A stretch of 64,000 nt of DNA from DATBHW01 sp035307385 (GCA_035307385.1 DATGID010000037.1:62001-126000), one strand, 5' to 3'; positions 1-8,881 are shown, counted from the stretch's first letter. Notes: generated by a model from the letters alone, not told the origin. Made by a program: numbers and translations.

Positions 1-2
1 AT

Positions 3-134
3 CGCCACAGCGACGAACACGAGCGCGCCTTCTTTTCGCTTCCGACGGATTTGCAGGACGCAGAGCAGATCGAACAGTTTGTGGGACAGATCGTGCTTGC
101 CCTGAGTCAGCCGCTGGAGCAGGCAGAGGGATAA
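3..134 (+). CDS. C-terminal end of an unidentified protein (5' truncated by window)
   Basis: An open frame enters from the left edge and ends at a TAA at 132-134, giving 43 residues ending in LEQAEG. The segment is charged and looks like an amphipathic C-terminal helix. Nothing in it allows a functional call. It is kept because it is open from the window edge and converges on the next gene on the other strand, with only about 40 bases between the two stops. Confidence 0.45.
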   Translation, partial: RHSDEHERAFFSLPTDLQDAEQIEQFVGQIVLALSQPLEQAEG

Positions 135-175
135 TGCGCGCATTCCGCCTCTGCCTGCTGTGTTGGCTTGTGGTG

Positions 176-421
176 TTAATCGCGGAAGGGTTTGATGACG
201 CTGCGCTGCTCTTCATCGGTGGTCATGACTTCGATGAAGTTGATACGCGACCAGGGAAACATAAAAGAGCGCACGCCGGGTGTGGCCCAGCCGACGTTTT
301 TCTCATCGCGCAAGCGAGGATTGGTAAAGGTGACAAAGGCTGAGTTTTCGTTAGGCAGCATCTCCATATCTGCCACGATGGGGTCCTGGTTCAGCAGGTG
401 AATAATAACTGTTCGCGCCAT
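176..421 (-). CDS. Small conserved-looking hypothetical protein, 81 aa
   Basis: The ATG at 421 is preceded by a good AGGAGG site about 8 bases upstream on the minus strand. The 81-residue product begins MARTVIIHLLNQDPIVADME and has no signal peptide or membrane helix. It is rich in beta-type hydrophobic alternation and has the motif FMFPWSRINFIEV near residue 55. I do not recognise the family. It sits just downstream of the FHA protein on the same strand (gap about 65 bases) and could be co-transcribed with it. Confidence 0.65.
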   Translation of the reverse strand: MARTVIIHLLNQDPIVADMEMLPNENSAFVTFTNPRLRDEKNVGWATPGVRSFMFPWSRINFIEVMTTDEEQRSVIKPFRD

Positions 422-486
422 CTGCGCTTGCCTCCTGGTTCATCTAGTTATGTGCCGAGAATGTGCGGAAGAGCTTCACGTCTCGC

Positions 487-996
487 CTACAGCAGCACTT
501 TCACGATCATTGCGCCCAGGCGGAGATAATCGCCATCGTGCAGCGGATATAACTGCCCTGGGAACAGGCGTGAGGCATTGAGCAATGTTTCGTTGAGGCT
601 CTTCAAATCCTCAATATAATAACGTCCCTGCTTCAGGGTAATCTGCGCGTGCTGTCGACCTACGCCCTGTTCTACCCCCCCATAGGGCGTCAGGTCAACA
701 TCCGGCGACTGGTCGGGGTCCTTTCGGCCAATGATGATGCTTTCGCGGGAGCCAAGGTCGAACGTGACCCCAGCCTGGACCAGTTGCAGCCGCAGGTGAG
801 GGGGCTTGTCGGGTGTTTCCTCATCAACTGGCGCTGCTGCGTTGCGCTCAGTGTTCTGGGGACGCGCAGGCGGGTCAGGCGCTCTGCTGGTTGCTACCGG
901 ATGCGTGGTAGTTGGTTTAGGCAGGCGACGGCCACAGGATTCGCAGTAGAGCGCACCGGCAATATAATTTTCCTGGCAATATGGGCATTTCGGCAT
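487..996 (-). CDS. Zinc-ribbon/FHA-domain phosphothreonine-binding protein
   Basis: This 169-residue protein has two parts. The N-terminal zinc ribbon has C4, C7, C18 and C21 in CPYCQ...YCESC. After a Pro/Ala-rich linker (about 25-65) comes a C-terminal FHA fold (about 68-169) with IIIGRKDPDQS, GVGRQHAQI (usual SRxH) and LKSLNETLLN (usual STNGT). FHA domains bind phosphothreonine, so this is a likely reader of the Ser/Thr kinase at 8.9-10.7 kb. The start chosen is the ATG at 996 with AGAGAG upstream. An in-frame TTG at 1023 would add nine residues but lies 14 bases from an AAAGGAG. The glycine and glutamate changes in the FHA core leave phosphopeptide binding unproven. Confidence 0.85.
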   Translation of the reverse strand: MPKCPYCQENYIAGALYCESCGRRLPKPTTTHPVATSRAPDPPARPQNTERNAAAPVDEETPDKPPHLRLQLVQAGVTFDLGSRESIIIGRKDPDQSPDVDLTPYGGVEQGVGRQHAQITLKQGRYYIEDLKSLNETLLNASRLFPGQLYPLHDGDYLRLGAMIVKVLL

Positions 997-1073
997 ACAA
1001 CTCTCTGAACAATGCGAGAACAAGCCGCCGTTGACGACTCCTTTCGGCGCAGCGGGGCATCAACGTCTTGTGT

Positions 1074-1101
1074 ATCCTATCATGATAGGCAGCTTTGTCA
1101 A
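1074..1101 (-). promoter_or_regulatory. Promoter of the FHA gene with a palindromic operator
   Basis: On the minus strand a perfect TTGACA (1096-1101) and TAGGAT (1074-1079) are 16 bases apart. A perfect 14-base palindrome CCTATCATGATAGG (1076-1089) fills the spacer and covers most of the -10, as expected for a dimeric repressor site. The repressor is not identifiable from the window. Confidence 0.65.
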
Positions 1102-1137
1102 GGAGGAACGAGAGCAAGACGGCCTTTTGGTATATGT

Positions 1138-1173
1138 AATAAGCTGGCGACTTGATACAGCCGCCAGCTTATT
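1138..1173 (-). terminator. Hairpin terminator after recN
   Basis: A perfect 12-bp stem (arms 1138-1149 and 1162-1173, 12-base loop) abuts the recN stop codon. No long U-run follows on the minus strand, so this is a hairpin-type end rather than a textbook intrinsic terminator. Confidence 0.6.
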
Positions 1174-3084
1174 TTACCACAGGCTGCCGGAAGCAGAAGG
1201 CGTCAGGTGGTGGCCGTTCTGGCCGTTTTGCGCCTCTTGCTTGAATTCTTCGGAGCGCTGCAACAATTCTTCCGCGTTGCGGCGCGAGGTATCAGTGAGT
1301 GCGCCGCCAAGCATCTGCCCAATCTCGATGGTGCGCTGCTCATAGGCCAGCGAGCGCACCTGGGTCATGGTGCGGTCGCCATGCACCTCTTTGGCGACGT
1401 TAAAGTGTTCGTCGCCCATGGCGGCAATTTGCGGCAAGTGGGTGACACAGATGACCTGATGGTTGCCGGTCAGATTCCAGAGCTTTTCGCCCACGACCTG
1501 GCCGCTGCGCCCGCTGATGCCGCTGTCGATCTCGTCGAAGATCAGGGTTGGTGTCGCGTCGGCGGCGGAGAGGATAGATTTCAGCGCCAGCATCAGGCGC
1601 GAGGTCTCGCCGCCGGAGGCAATCTTGCCGAGCGGTTTGAATGGCTCGCCAGGGTTGGGGGCGATCAAGAACTCGACCCGATCAATGCCGGTGCCGCTGA
1701 AGGCATAATATTCGGTTGGGCCATCGGGCGTGAGTTGGGCGGGCGCGCCATCGGAGGAATACTGCTGCTGAATATCCACCTTGAAACGCGCGCGTTTCAT
1801 ATTCAGGTCGTTGAGCTGGCTTTCCATCGCTTCAGCCAGTTGCACGGCGGCGGCGCTGCGGGCCTGGGAAAGCCGCCCGGCAAGCTGGCCGATCTGGCCG
1901 CGCAAGGCTTCGTCGCGGGCTTGCAGTTCGGCCAGGCGCTCTTCACGGTGCTGATAGCGGTCCAGCTCGGCGGCGGAGTCCTCGGCATATTTCAGAATCT
2001 CTTCAACGGTGTTGCCATATTTGCGACGGAACTTGGCGATCAGGTCCAGCCGTTCTTCAATTTCGGCCAGGCGCATGGGGTCGGCTTCCACGCTCTCTTG
2101 ATACGAGCGCACCGACATGGCAACATCTTCCAGCCGATAGATAATTTCTTCCATGGCGGTGTTATATTCCTGCATGGAGGGGTCCAGGCGCGTTAATTCC
2201 TCCATGTCGTGCCTGGCACCTTTGAGCAAATCGCCTGCCGCCTGGCCGTCTTCGCCGCCGCTGAGCGCGCCGTAGATGCCCGCGCAAAGCTGCGCTAGCC
2301 GCTCGGCGTTGTTGAGGACGCGGCGCTCGCGCTCCATCTCTTCGACTTCATTGGGCTGAAGCTTGGCTTGCTCGATCTCTTCGACCTGGAAGCGCAAGAG
2401 TTCGACGCGCCGCTCCAGGTCGCGCTCGTTCTGCTGAAGCTCAGACAGTTCACGCCGGGCAGCGCGCCATTCGGTGACCAGTGCTGTTACCTGATTGCGC
2501 AGCGGCAGCACTTCGGCATAGCGGTCCAGATAGTTGACATGCTGCTCGGGTCTCAGGATGGTGAGGTGTTCGCTCTGGCCGTGAATGTCGATGAGCAGGC
2601 TGCCGACTTGCTGCAAGACCTGGGTCGGCACGGGCCGCTGATTGATGCGCGCGGTGCTGCGCCCGGATTTATGAATCTCGCGGCCCAGGATGAGTTCGCC
2701 GTTCTCTGCTTCCAGGCCATATTCACTGAGCAGCCGGGCGAGCGTGAGCCGCGCGTCGGGCTGCTCGTCTTGCGTGCCAGCATCATCGCGTGCCTCGGCG
2801 CTGGCTGTTTCTGCTGCGTCAGTGGTTGCGCCATTGGTTCCGTTGTGTGGCTGGCTGACGGTGGGGAGGGTTCCGACGGCGAAGGTGCCATAGACGGTGG
2901 CGCGTTCGGCGCCGCTGCGCACCACTTCGGTGCCCATTTTCCCACCGATGACGGCGCTGACCGCGTCGATGATGATGGATTTGCCCGCGCCGGTTTCGCC
3001 GGTGAAGACGTTAAAGCGCGAGTTCAGGCGCAGGTCCAGCCGGTCAATGATGGCAAAGTCAGTAATCGTGAGTTCTGTAAGCAT
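1174..3084 (-). CDS. recN: DNA repair ATPase RecN
   Basis: RecN is an SMC-like ATPase acting in recombinational double-strand break repair. The 636-residue product has the family layout. The Walker A motif GETGAGKS is near residue 30 within the N-terminal FNVFTGETGAGKS. A central region of coiled coil follows. The ABC signature IASGGETSRLMLALKS lies near residue 490, and the Walker B TLIFDEIDSGISG follows. A low-complexity insert rich in Thr/Ala/Asp (about 75-112) is longer than in typical RecN. The gene follows nadK by 9 bases, and the nadK-recN pairing is common in bacteria. No strong ribosome binding site is seen, which fits translational coupling. Confidence 0.96.
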   Translation of the reverse strand: MLTELTITDFAIIDRLDLRLNSRFNVFTGETGAGKSIIIDAVSAVIGGKMGTEVVRSGAERATVYGTFAVGTLPTVSQPHNGTNGATTDAAETASAEARDDAGTQDEQPDARLTLARLLSEYGLEAENGELILGREIHKSGRSTARINQRPVPTQVLQQVGSLLIDIHGQSEHLTILRPEQHVNYLDRYAEVLPLRNQVTALVTEWRAARRELSELQQNERDLERRVELLRFQVEEIEQAKLQPNEVEEMERERRVLNNAERLAQLCAGIYGALSGGEDGQAAGDLLKGARHDMEELTRLDPSMQEYNTAMEEIIYRLEDVAMSVRSYQESVEADPMRLAEIEERLDLIAKFRRKYGNTVEEILKYAEDSAAELDRYQHREERLAELQARDEALRGQIGQLAGRLSQARSAAAVQLAEAMESQLNDLNMKRARFKVDIQQQYSSDGAPAQLTPDGPTEYYAFSGTGIDRVEFLIAPNPGEPFKPLGKIASGGETSRLMLALKSILSAADATPTLIFDEIDSGISGRSGQVVGEKLWNLTGNHQVICVTHLPQIAAMGDEHFNVAKEVHGDRTMTQVRSLAYEQRTIEIGQMLGGALTDTSRRNAEELLQRSEEFKQEAQNGQNGHHLTPSASGSLW

Positions 3085-3093
3085 GGCTGGTTG

Positions 3094-3978
3094 TTACACT
3101 TCGCTTTGCAACTTGCGGGTCAATATCTGATAAAAATACGTGGGTGGGCGACGACGCAGGAAGCGCGTCGTATGCGGGCTGTTGGTGACGCTCACCAGCG
3201 CCCCATCATTAAGATTCCGATTGATCTGTCCGTCGGCGGAAAGCACGCCGTCTTGCCCATCAGTAAAGATTTGCAGCTTGATCGTTGCGTCCGGGTCTAG
3301 AATCAGGGAGCGATCAGCGGCCAGATGCGGGGCAATGGGGGTGATGACACTGCCGCGCACCTCAGGATAGAGTACCGGCCCTCCGGCTGCCAGATTATAG
3401 GCGGTTGAGCCGGTCGCGGTTGAGACGATCATGCCATCGGCAATGGTGGTGTTATAGAAATGCCCATCTACCAGCACTTTGATGCGCACTACCCGTGGCA
3501 GCGCGCCCCGCACGACGACAATATCATTGAGTGCCAGGAACTCTTCTGAGTCGCCATTGGCCTCCAGCACGGCGCGCAGCATCGCTCGCTCGTCGACCCA
3601 ACAGTCACCCTCCAGATACAGGGGAAGCTGCTTTTCAACTTCATGGGGTTCCAACTCGGTGAGAAAGCCGACGCGACCAAAATTGACGCCAAGCAGGGGG
3701 ACGTCAAACAAGGCGGCGTTGCGGGCTACCGAAAGAATGGTGCCATCGCCGCCAAGCACCAGGACGAGTTCGACTTGCTCCAGGCGCTGGCGTAATTCAT
3801 CGGTTGCATGCGAGGCAAGCGACCAGACGTTCAAGCGCTCGCTAAGTCGGGCTGTGAGATGCACGGCCATTTCAGCCGCGTTGAGCGAACGTTCCTGGTA
3901 GACGATGCCCAGATTCTTCACCGCCAGCAGTGTCCCCTTTCTGTGGCCCTGCCCCATGCCAACTGGTTCCTGTGTCAT
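3094..3978 (-). CDS. nadK: NAD kinase
   Basis: Phosphorylates NAD+ to NADP+ in the cytoplasm. The 294 residues show the full set of family motifs: LVLGGDGTILSVARNA (the GGDGT phosphate-binding signature), GVNFGRVGFLTEL, NDIVV, and ATGSTAYNLAAGGP. Length is normal for bacterial NadK. ATG at 3978 was kept. An internal ATG at 3957 has a comparable AGGA upstream and would remove seven residues. A consensus promoter lies upstream, and recN follows, so the two form an operon. Confidence 0.95.
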   Translation of the reverse strand: MTQEPVGMGQGHRKGTLLAVKNLGIVYQERSLNAAEMAVHLTARLSERLNVWSLASHATDELRQRLEQVELVLVLGGDGTILSVARNAALFDVPLLGVNFGRVGFLTELEPHEVEKQLPLYLEGDCWVDERAMLRAVLEANGDSEEFLALNDIVVVRGALPRVVRIKVLVDGHFYNTTIADGMIVSTATGSTAYNLAAGGPVLYPEVRGSVITPIAPHLAADRSLILDPDATIKLQIFTDGQDGVLSADGQINRNLNDGALVSVTNSPHTTRFLRRRPPTYFYQILTRKLQSEV

Positions 3979-4042
3979 GTATCGAGCATACGCCCCTTTC
4001 TGCTTCCAATGGCACAGTGCGCTGGCCGATTTTCACCCTTAC

Positions 4043-4071
4043 ATCATATGCGAACCTGCCGCCGATGTCAA
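4043..4071 (-). promoter_or_regulatory. Sigma-70-type promoter of nadK-recN
   Basis: On the minus strand TTGACA (4066-4071) and TATGAT (4043-4048) are separated by exactly 17 bases, giving 11 of 12 matches to consensus. Transcription would start near 4036 and leave a leader of about 57 bases before the nadK start. Confidence 0.8.
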
Positions 4072-4155
4072 CGCCTCAGGCAGCCAATGTCGAACGAACA
4101 TTCTAGGTTTATCTGGCAAGGAGCGCCAATCGGCGCGGCTTCGTTCGGCCTCCAA

Positions 4156-4164
4156 TGCTATAAT
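4156..4164 (+). promoter_or_regulatory. Extended -10 promoter of the nitronate monooxygenase gene
   Basis: A perfect TATAAT (4159-4164) is preceded by TGC, making an extended -10. No good -35 lies 16-18 bases upstream. The distance to the ATG at 4214 is about 50 bases. Confidence 0.6.
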
Positions 4165-4213
4165 ACTACGAGCAGTCCTGAGGCATCACAACAACCAGTA
4201 AAAGAGGTTCTTC

Positions 4214-5266
4214 ATGGCAACGACGCGGGCAGAGATGCTGCCGGAGATGCTGCCGACGCGGGTGACGGCGCTGCTGGGTATTCGCTATCCCATCGTGCAG
4301 GGCGGGTTAGCCCATCTTTCTTATGGCGACCTGGCGGCAGCCGTTTCGGAGGCAGGCGGTTTGGGACAGGTGGGCGTGGCCTGCTTTGAAACGGCGGATG
4401 AGTTGCGCGCCGAAATCGCCAAAGTGCGGAGGCTGACCAGCCACCCCTTTGGAGTGAATTTTCCGATTGGGCATAGCCCGGTCGATCATTTTCTGGACGT
4501 GGCGCTGGAAGAAGCTGTGCCGGTGCTGACGATTACCGGCGGCAACCCAGAGACGCTGCTGCGGCGCATCCAGGCGCACAAGCCGACGCCGCGCACGATG
4601 GTGCTGGTGGCCGGGACACGCGCGGCGCGCAAGGCCGAGGATTTAGGAGCAGACGCGGTGATCGCGGTGGGCTTCGAGGGCGGCGGCCATCTGGGCCGCG
4701 ATGATATTGGGACGATGGTGCTGGTGCCGCGCGTGGTGGAGGCGGTGAAGATTCCGGTGTTGGCGAGTGGGGGCATTGCCGATGGGCGCGGGTTGGCGGC
4801 TGCGCTGGCGCTGGGCGCTGAGGGGGTGGAACTGGGCACGCGCTTTATCGCGGTGGAAGAAAATGTGGCGCACCAGCGCTATAAAGAGGCGCTGGTGCAG
4901 GCGCAGGAAACCGATACGGTGGTGATCGAGCGCACGTTGGGTCGCCCGGCGCGGGTGCTGAAGGGACCGCTGCCCGACAAGATATTGGAGATCGAGCGTG
5001 ACCTGGAGCAGCGCAACGCCTCGCGCGAAGAAAGTCTGGCGGCGCTGCTGCCGTTCATCCTGGGGACGGTGAATAAGCGCGCCGCGCGTGAGGGGGTGCT
5101 GGAGGAAGGGTTTGTCTGGGCGGGGCAGGTGACCGGACTGATTCAGGATATTCCCGCGGCGGGCGATCTGGTGCGCCGCATGGTCCTGGAGGCGGCGATC
5201 ATTACGCAGCGCGTGGCGCGTCTCTTCGAGGGAGCGCCTCTGCCTGTCAAAGAAGCGGGCGATTAA
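4214..5266 (+). CDS. Nitronate monooxygenase / 2-nitropropane dioxygenase-like FMN enzyme
   Basis: A TIM-barrel flavoenzyme of 350 residues. Family landmarks are the N-terminal IRYPIVQGGLAHLSYGDLAAAVSEAGG, the GFEGGGHLGRDD segment carrying the conserved active-site histidine, and IPVLASGGIADGRGLAAALALGAEGVELGTRF for FMN phosphate binding. NMO enzymes oxidise alkyl nitronates. Relatives include FabK-type enoyl-ACP reductases, so the substrate is not certain. An AGAGG site precedes the ATG. The amidohydrolase gene follows after 39 bases on the same strand, suggesting a two-gene unit. Confidence 0.88.
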   Translation: MATTRAEMLPEMLPTRVTALLGIRYPIVQGGLAHLSYGDLAAAVSEAGGLGQVGVACFETADELRAEIAKVRRLTSHPFGVNFPIGHSPVDHFLDVALEEAVPVLTITGGNPETLLRRIQAHKPTPRTMVLVAGTRAARKAEDLGADAVIAVGFEGGGHLGRDDIGTMVLVPRVVEAVKIPVLASGGIADGRGLAAALALGAEGVELGTRFIAVEENVAHQRYKEALVQAQETDTVVIERTLGRPARVLKGPLPDKILEIERDLEQRNASREESLAALLPFILGTVNKRAAREGVLEEGFVWAGQVTGLIQDIPAAGDLVRRMVLEAAIITQRVARLFEGAPLPVKEAGD

Positions 5267-5305
5267 GATCACGAGCGATGTGCTGACGAGAGAGGAAACA
5301 GGCCG

Positions 5306-6184
5306 ATGCCCAGAGCGATTGATTTTCATGTCCATCTGCCGATTGCGGAGTTTATGGATGTGGCGCTTGGCCCATACCGGGCGGCGGCAGAGCGCTTTTT
5401 TCGCAGCGAGGTGAAGCTGCGTGATGTGGAGGAGATTGCCGCCTATTATCACGAACAGGATATGGTGGGCGTCTTGCTGGCCTGGGACGCCGAAACGGCG
5501 ACGAAGCAGCCGCCGCTGCGCAACGACACGGTGGCAGAGATCGTGCGCCGCTACCCCAGGCAGTTTATCGGCTTCGCCAGCGTGGACCCGCACAAGGGCC
5601 AGGCGGCCATTGTGGAGGCTGAGCGAGCCGTGAAAGAGTTGGGGCTGGCGGGTATGAAGTTTCACCCGGGGGTGCAGGCGTTTTACCCCAATGATCGGGC
5701 GTTTTATCCGCTTTTTGAAAAGATCGCGGAATTGGGTGTGCCCGCGCTCTTTCACACCGGCACCAGCGGGCTGGGCGCGAATACGCCGGGCGGCTCTGGC
5801 ATCAAACTCGATTATACGCGCCCGATCTATCTGGATAGCCTGGCGGCAGATTTCCCCACGCTGACGATTATTGGCGCGCATCCCTCCTGGCCCTGGCACG
5901 AGGAGATGGCGGCGATTGTGCAGCACAAGAGCAACGTGTACAACGATCTTTCCGGATGGTCGCCCAAATATATTCCGCCGTCGCTGCTGCGCGAGGCTGC
6001 CGGGCGTCTGAACGAGAAGTTTCTGTTCGGGTCGGATTATCCCTTTATTCCGCCAGACCGCTGGCTGCGCGACTTCGAGAAGCTGGAGGGTTGGACCGAT
6101 GAAGCGCGCGCCAGACTGCTCTATGGCAATGGGCAGCGCGTGTTGGCGCATACGCCTGTGGCACAGATGACCTTTTCAGGCTAA
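5306..6184 (+). CDS. Amidohydrolase-2 family metal-dependent hydrolase/decarboxylase
   Basis: The 292-residue protein has the Amidohydro_2 (ACMSD-like) TIM-barrel pattern. It shows DFHVHLP (HxH metal ligands, residues 8-10), MKFHPGVQAFYPND, an ALFHTGTSG histidine, the IIGAHPSWPWHEE strand, and FLFGSDYPFIPP with the catalytic/metal Asp. Members hydrolyse lactones or amides, or decarboxylate aromatic acids; the substrate is not readable here. AGAGGAAACAGGCCG precedes the ATG. The gene converges on the Mrp gene with an 18-base gap and no obvious terminator. Confidence 0.85.
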   Translation: MPRAIDFHVHLPIAEFMDVALGPYRAAAERFFRSEVKLRDVEEIAAYYHEQDMVGVLLAWDAETATKQPPLRNDTVAEIVRRYPRQFIGFASVDPHKGQAAIVEAERAVKELGLAGMKFHPGVQAFYPNDRAFYPLFEKIAELGVPALFHTGTSGLGANTPGGSGIKLDYTRPIYLDSLAADFPTLTIIGAHPSWPWHEEMAAIVQHKSNVYNDLSGWSPKYIPPSLLREAAGRLNEKFLFGSDYPFIPPDRWLRDFEKLEGWTDEARARLLYGNGQRVLAHTPVAQMTFSG

Positions 6185-6202
6185 GCGCTGCCTGGCCCTG
6201 GC

Positions 6203-7057
6203 TCAATCTGGTGTGGCCTCCAGCTTCGCGGCCAATTGTTGGGCGATCTGGCGAAAAGCGGCTGCCTGGGCTGATTGGGGATGCGCGACGAGCAGCGGGT
6301 GGGCGCGGTCTCCAGACTGACTTACCAGCGGGTCCAGCGGGATCGCGCCGAGCTTCTCTACATCCATCGTCCAGATGGCGCGAGCCTCAGAGACGCGCGC
6401 AAAGATGTCCACCGGCTGGCCGCAGTGCGGGCAGAGGAAGCCGCTCATATTTTCGATGGCGCCCAGGATAGGCACATCGGCGCGGCGGTAGTATTGCAGC
6501 GCTTTCTTGCCATCCAGGTGGGCGACATCCTGTGGCGTGACGATGAGGACGACGCCCGATAGCTGGAGGTCTTGCAGCAGATTTTGCTGGAGGTCGGCGG
6601 TGCCAGGCGGCAGGTCGATGATGAGATAGTCTGGATTGCCCCAGGCCACCTGATGGGTCAGTTGCATGAGCAGCGCCCGCACAATCTGCGCTTCAAGAAT
6701 CATAGGCTGGTCTTCGCCAAGCAGGAAACCTGCGGACATGATCTTGAGACCATAGCGCTCCACTGGCTGAATGACTGGCTGCGGCCCTTTGCGTGCCAGC
6801 GTCCAGTTACCTGTCCACTCTTTGCGGGTGAGGCCAACCATCAGCGGGATATTGGGTCCATACAGGTCGGCATCAAGCAGGCCAACCGTCTTCCCATTTT
6901 CAGCCAGCGCCAACGCCAGATTCAGGCTGACCGTCGATTTGCCCACGCCACCCTTGCCGCTGCCCACAGCGATGATGAAACGCGCGGGCGGCGTGTGTCT
7001 GGCATCCCGCGGCTCGGGGTTATTGGAAGATGGATGAAGCCATGATGGCTTGTTCAT
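6203..7057 (-). CDS. Mrp/NBP35-family Fe-S cluster carrier ATPase
   Basis: A P-loop ATPase of the MinD/Mrp superfamily, 284 residues, with the deviant Walker A GSGKGGVGKST (about 32-42), LLDADLYGPNIPLMVG, and ENMSGFLCPHCGQPVDIF, whose CxxC (about 214-217) is the bridging Fe-S site of ApbC/Mrp scaffolds. The N-terminal MIP18/DUF59 domain found in many Mrp proteins is absent. It follows the PP2C gene by 8 bases, so it is probably the third gene of the kinase-phosphatase operon. Confidence 0.92.
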   Translation of the reverse strand: MNKPSWLHPSSNNPEPRDARHTPPARFIIAVGSGKGGVGKSTVSLNLALALAENGKTVGLLDADLYGPNIPLMVGLTRKEWTGNWTLARKGPQPVIQPVERYGLKIMSAGFLLGEDQPMILEAQIVRALLMQLTHQVAWGNPDYLIIDLPPGTADLQQNLLQDLQLSGVVLIVTPQDVAHLDGKKALQYYRRADVPILGAIENMSGFLCPHCGQPVDIFARVSEARAIWTMDVEKLGAIPLDPLVSQSGDRAHPLLVAHPQSAQAAAFRQIAQQLAAKLEATPD

Positions 7058-7065
7058 AGATTCTG

Positions 7066-8814
7066 CTAAGGGTGATCGAGGTTGGCCGGGCCAGAAGCCA
7101 CGCTCTGTATCATCGGCTGCTTGGCCGGTCTGGCATCTTCCATGACTTTGACGACGATGGCGGTGATGTTATCGACGCCGCCGTTCTCGTTTGCCATGTC
7201 CACCAGCGTGTTGGTGGCCTGCCGCAGATCATCCTGGCGCAGCACCTGCTCAATATCGGGATCGCGGACCATTTCCCAGAGGCCATCGCAGCAGAGCAGC
7301 AGCTTATCACCGGGGGTCAGCCGCTGGCGGAAGAGGTCGATCTCGGCGGCTTCTTTTTCGCCCAGGCTGCGATAAATCTGGTTGCGCTTGGGGTGGGTAT
7401 AGACATCATCTTTTTGGATGACGCCCGCCGCCACCAGGCTTTCGACAATGGAGTGGTCGGTGGTGACCCGCTGAAGGTGTTCGTTGGGGTTGAGCAGATA
7501 GGTGCGGCTGTCGCCGACATTGCAAATATGCGCTTCGTTGCCAGTGATCAGCGCGGCAGTCATGGTGCAGCCCATATCTGCGTGGTCTTTCTGGTTTTGT
7601 TGAAAGATCATCTGGTTGGCGTGTTGAATGGCGTCTTGCAGCAAGTTGCCGAGCGCCTCGTCAGGGGCATCTTGCCTGGGCATCGCTTCGGCCAAATGTT
7701 GATAGATCGTCTCTACGGCGATGCGGCTGGCGTCTTGCCCGTTGGCGTGGCCGCCCATGCCGTCGGCGATGACGAAGAGGCCAAAGGGCTGAAGCTGGCC
7801 GTTGTGCTGCCAGGTGCCGGTGACGGCCAGGAAGTTATCTTCATTGTCTTTGCGTCTGCGCCCGGGGTCGGTTTTTGTGCTGACCTTGACCCCCAACGGC
7901 TGCCGCTGTCGCCCGCGCACGATCATGGTTGGTTCCTCTTGTTTGCCCGAGACGACGGTGGGCATGTTGGGCAGGGTGGTATCGCTGTCTGCGTTGCTGC
8001 TGCCCTGATGCTGAAAAATCATCGTAGGTACCTCCGCAATATCGGGCGCTGGGGCTGGCGGTGGATGAAGCGGCGGCAGACTTAAAGGTGCCGGGCCACC
8101 AGAGGTTGACCGGCCAAGGCTGCGACCCGAGCCGCTGCTTCCCATCATGCCTTGAGGCAGATCAAGACCACAGTTGGCGCAAGTGCTGGAGCCAGGATTG
8201 TTCTGCCAGCCGCAGCGAGGGCAGATAATCGTGCGCCGCACGGGGGCATTGGGTGGCACTGTTTCAAATGGGGCGGTTGCTCCTGCTGGTGGAGGTGCTG
8301 CATAGCCGCCAGAGAGAAGTTGCCCACCAGCCTTGCCGCGCTGCGGGAACGCGAGGGCTGGGGCTTTCTGGCTCTGTACATCTCTGCGCTGGCGGGCGCG
8401 CACTTGAAGCAGGAAGGTCATGATGAACACCAGCACGACCAGAATCCCCAGGACACCCAGCGCAATATAGGTGGTAGGAATGCCAAAGAGCGTCGTGGGC
8501 AGGAAGCTGCCTGAACTTGACGTGCTGCTGACCGATGTTGTCTTGGGGGGAGTGGTAGGCACTGCTGTAGGTACCAGCGTTGCTATATCTTTTGGCGTGG
8601 CAGTGGGCGAAGGAGTTGGGGTGACAGTCGGGGTATGGGTCGGGGTCGGAGTCACCGCTTTGCCTGCAAGGGGCTGCGCTCCTCGGGGTGCCGGGCCAGT
8701 CAGGCTCGCGGCGCTGACAGCCGAAGCGAGGACAAAGAGCATGCCGAGCGCCAGGCAGAACGCCAGCAGGCCAGAAAGCAATGATCGCCGTTGGATGCGC
8801 AAGGGCTGTTGCAT
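7066..8814 (-). CDS. Membrane-anchored PP2C-type Ser/Thr phosphatase with zinc ribbon
   Basis: A 582-residue multidomain protein. In order: a signal-like hydrophobic segment (about 8-35, LLSGLLAFCLALGMLFVLAS); a Thr/Pro repeat linker (TPTPTHTPTVTPTPSPT); a transmembrane helix near 105-130 (YIALGVLGILVVLVFIMTF); a zinc ribbon CPRCGWQNNPGSSTCANCG; a Pro-rich linker; and a C-terminal PP2C domain with KDNEDNFLAV, VIADGMGGHANGQDAS, ICNVGDSRTYLL and GVDNITAIVVKV. These supply the metal-binding aspartates. It should remove phosphates placed by the adjacent kinase. The ATG at 8814 has GGAGGG upstream and avoids overlap with the kinase gene; an upstream in-frame start at 8940 would overlap it. Confidence 0.92.
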   Translation of the reverse strand: MQQPLRIQRRSLLSGLLAFCLALGMLFVLASAVSAASLTGPAPRGAQPLAGKAVTPTPTHTPTVTPTPSPTATPKDIATLVPTAVPTTPPKTTSVSSTSSSGSFLPTTLFGIPTTYIALGVLGILVVLVFIMTFLLQVRARQRRDVQSQKAPALAFPQRGKAGGQLLSGGYAAPPPAGATAPFETVPPNAPVRRTIICPRCGWQNNPGSSTCANCGLDLPQGMMGSSGSGRSLGRSTSGGPAPLSLPPLHPPPAPAPDIAEVPTMIFQHQGSSNADSDTTLPNMPTVVSGKQEEPTMIVRGRQRQPLGVKVSTKTDPGRRRKDNEDNFLAVTGTWQHNGQLQPFGLFVIADGMGGHANGQDASRIAVETIYQHLAEAMPRQDAPDEALGNLLQDAIQHANQMIFQQNQKDHADMGCTMTAALITGNEAHICNVGDSRTYLLNPNEHLQRVTTDHSIVESLVAAGVIQKDDVYTHPKRNQIYRSLGEKEAAEIDLFRQRLTPGDKLLLCCDGLWEMVRDPDIEQVLRQDDLRQATNTLVDMANENGGVDNITAIVVKVMEDARPAKQPMIQSVASGPANLDHP

Positions 8815-8881
8815 GACTGGTCCCTCCCTCAGATACGTCGTCCCGGTCCCATCGCCCAGTTGGTCAGAAGTCGATACTGGT

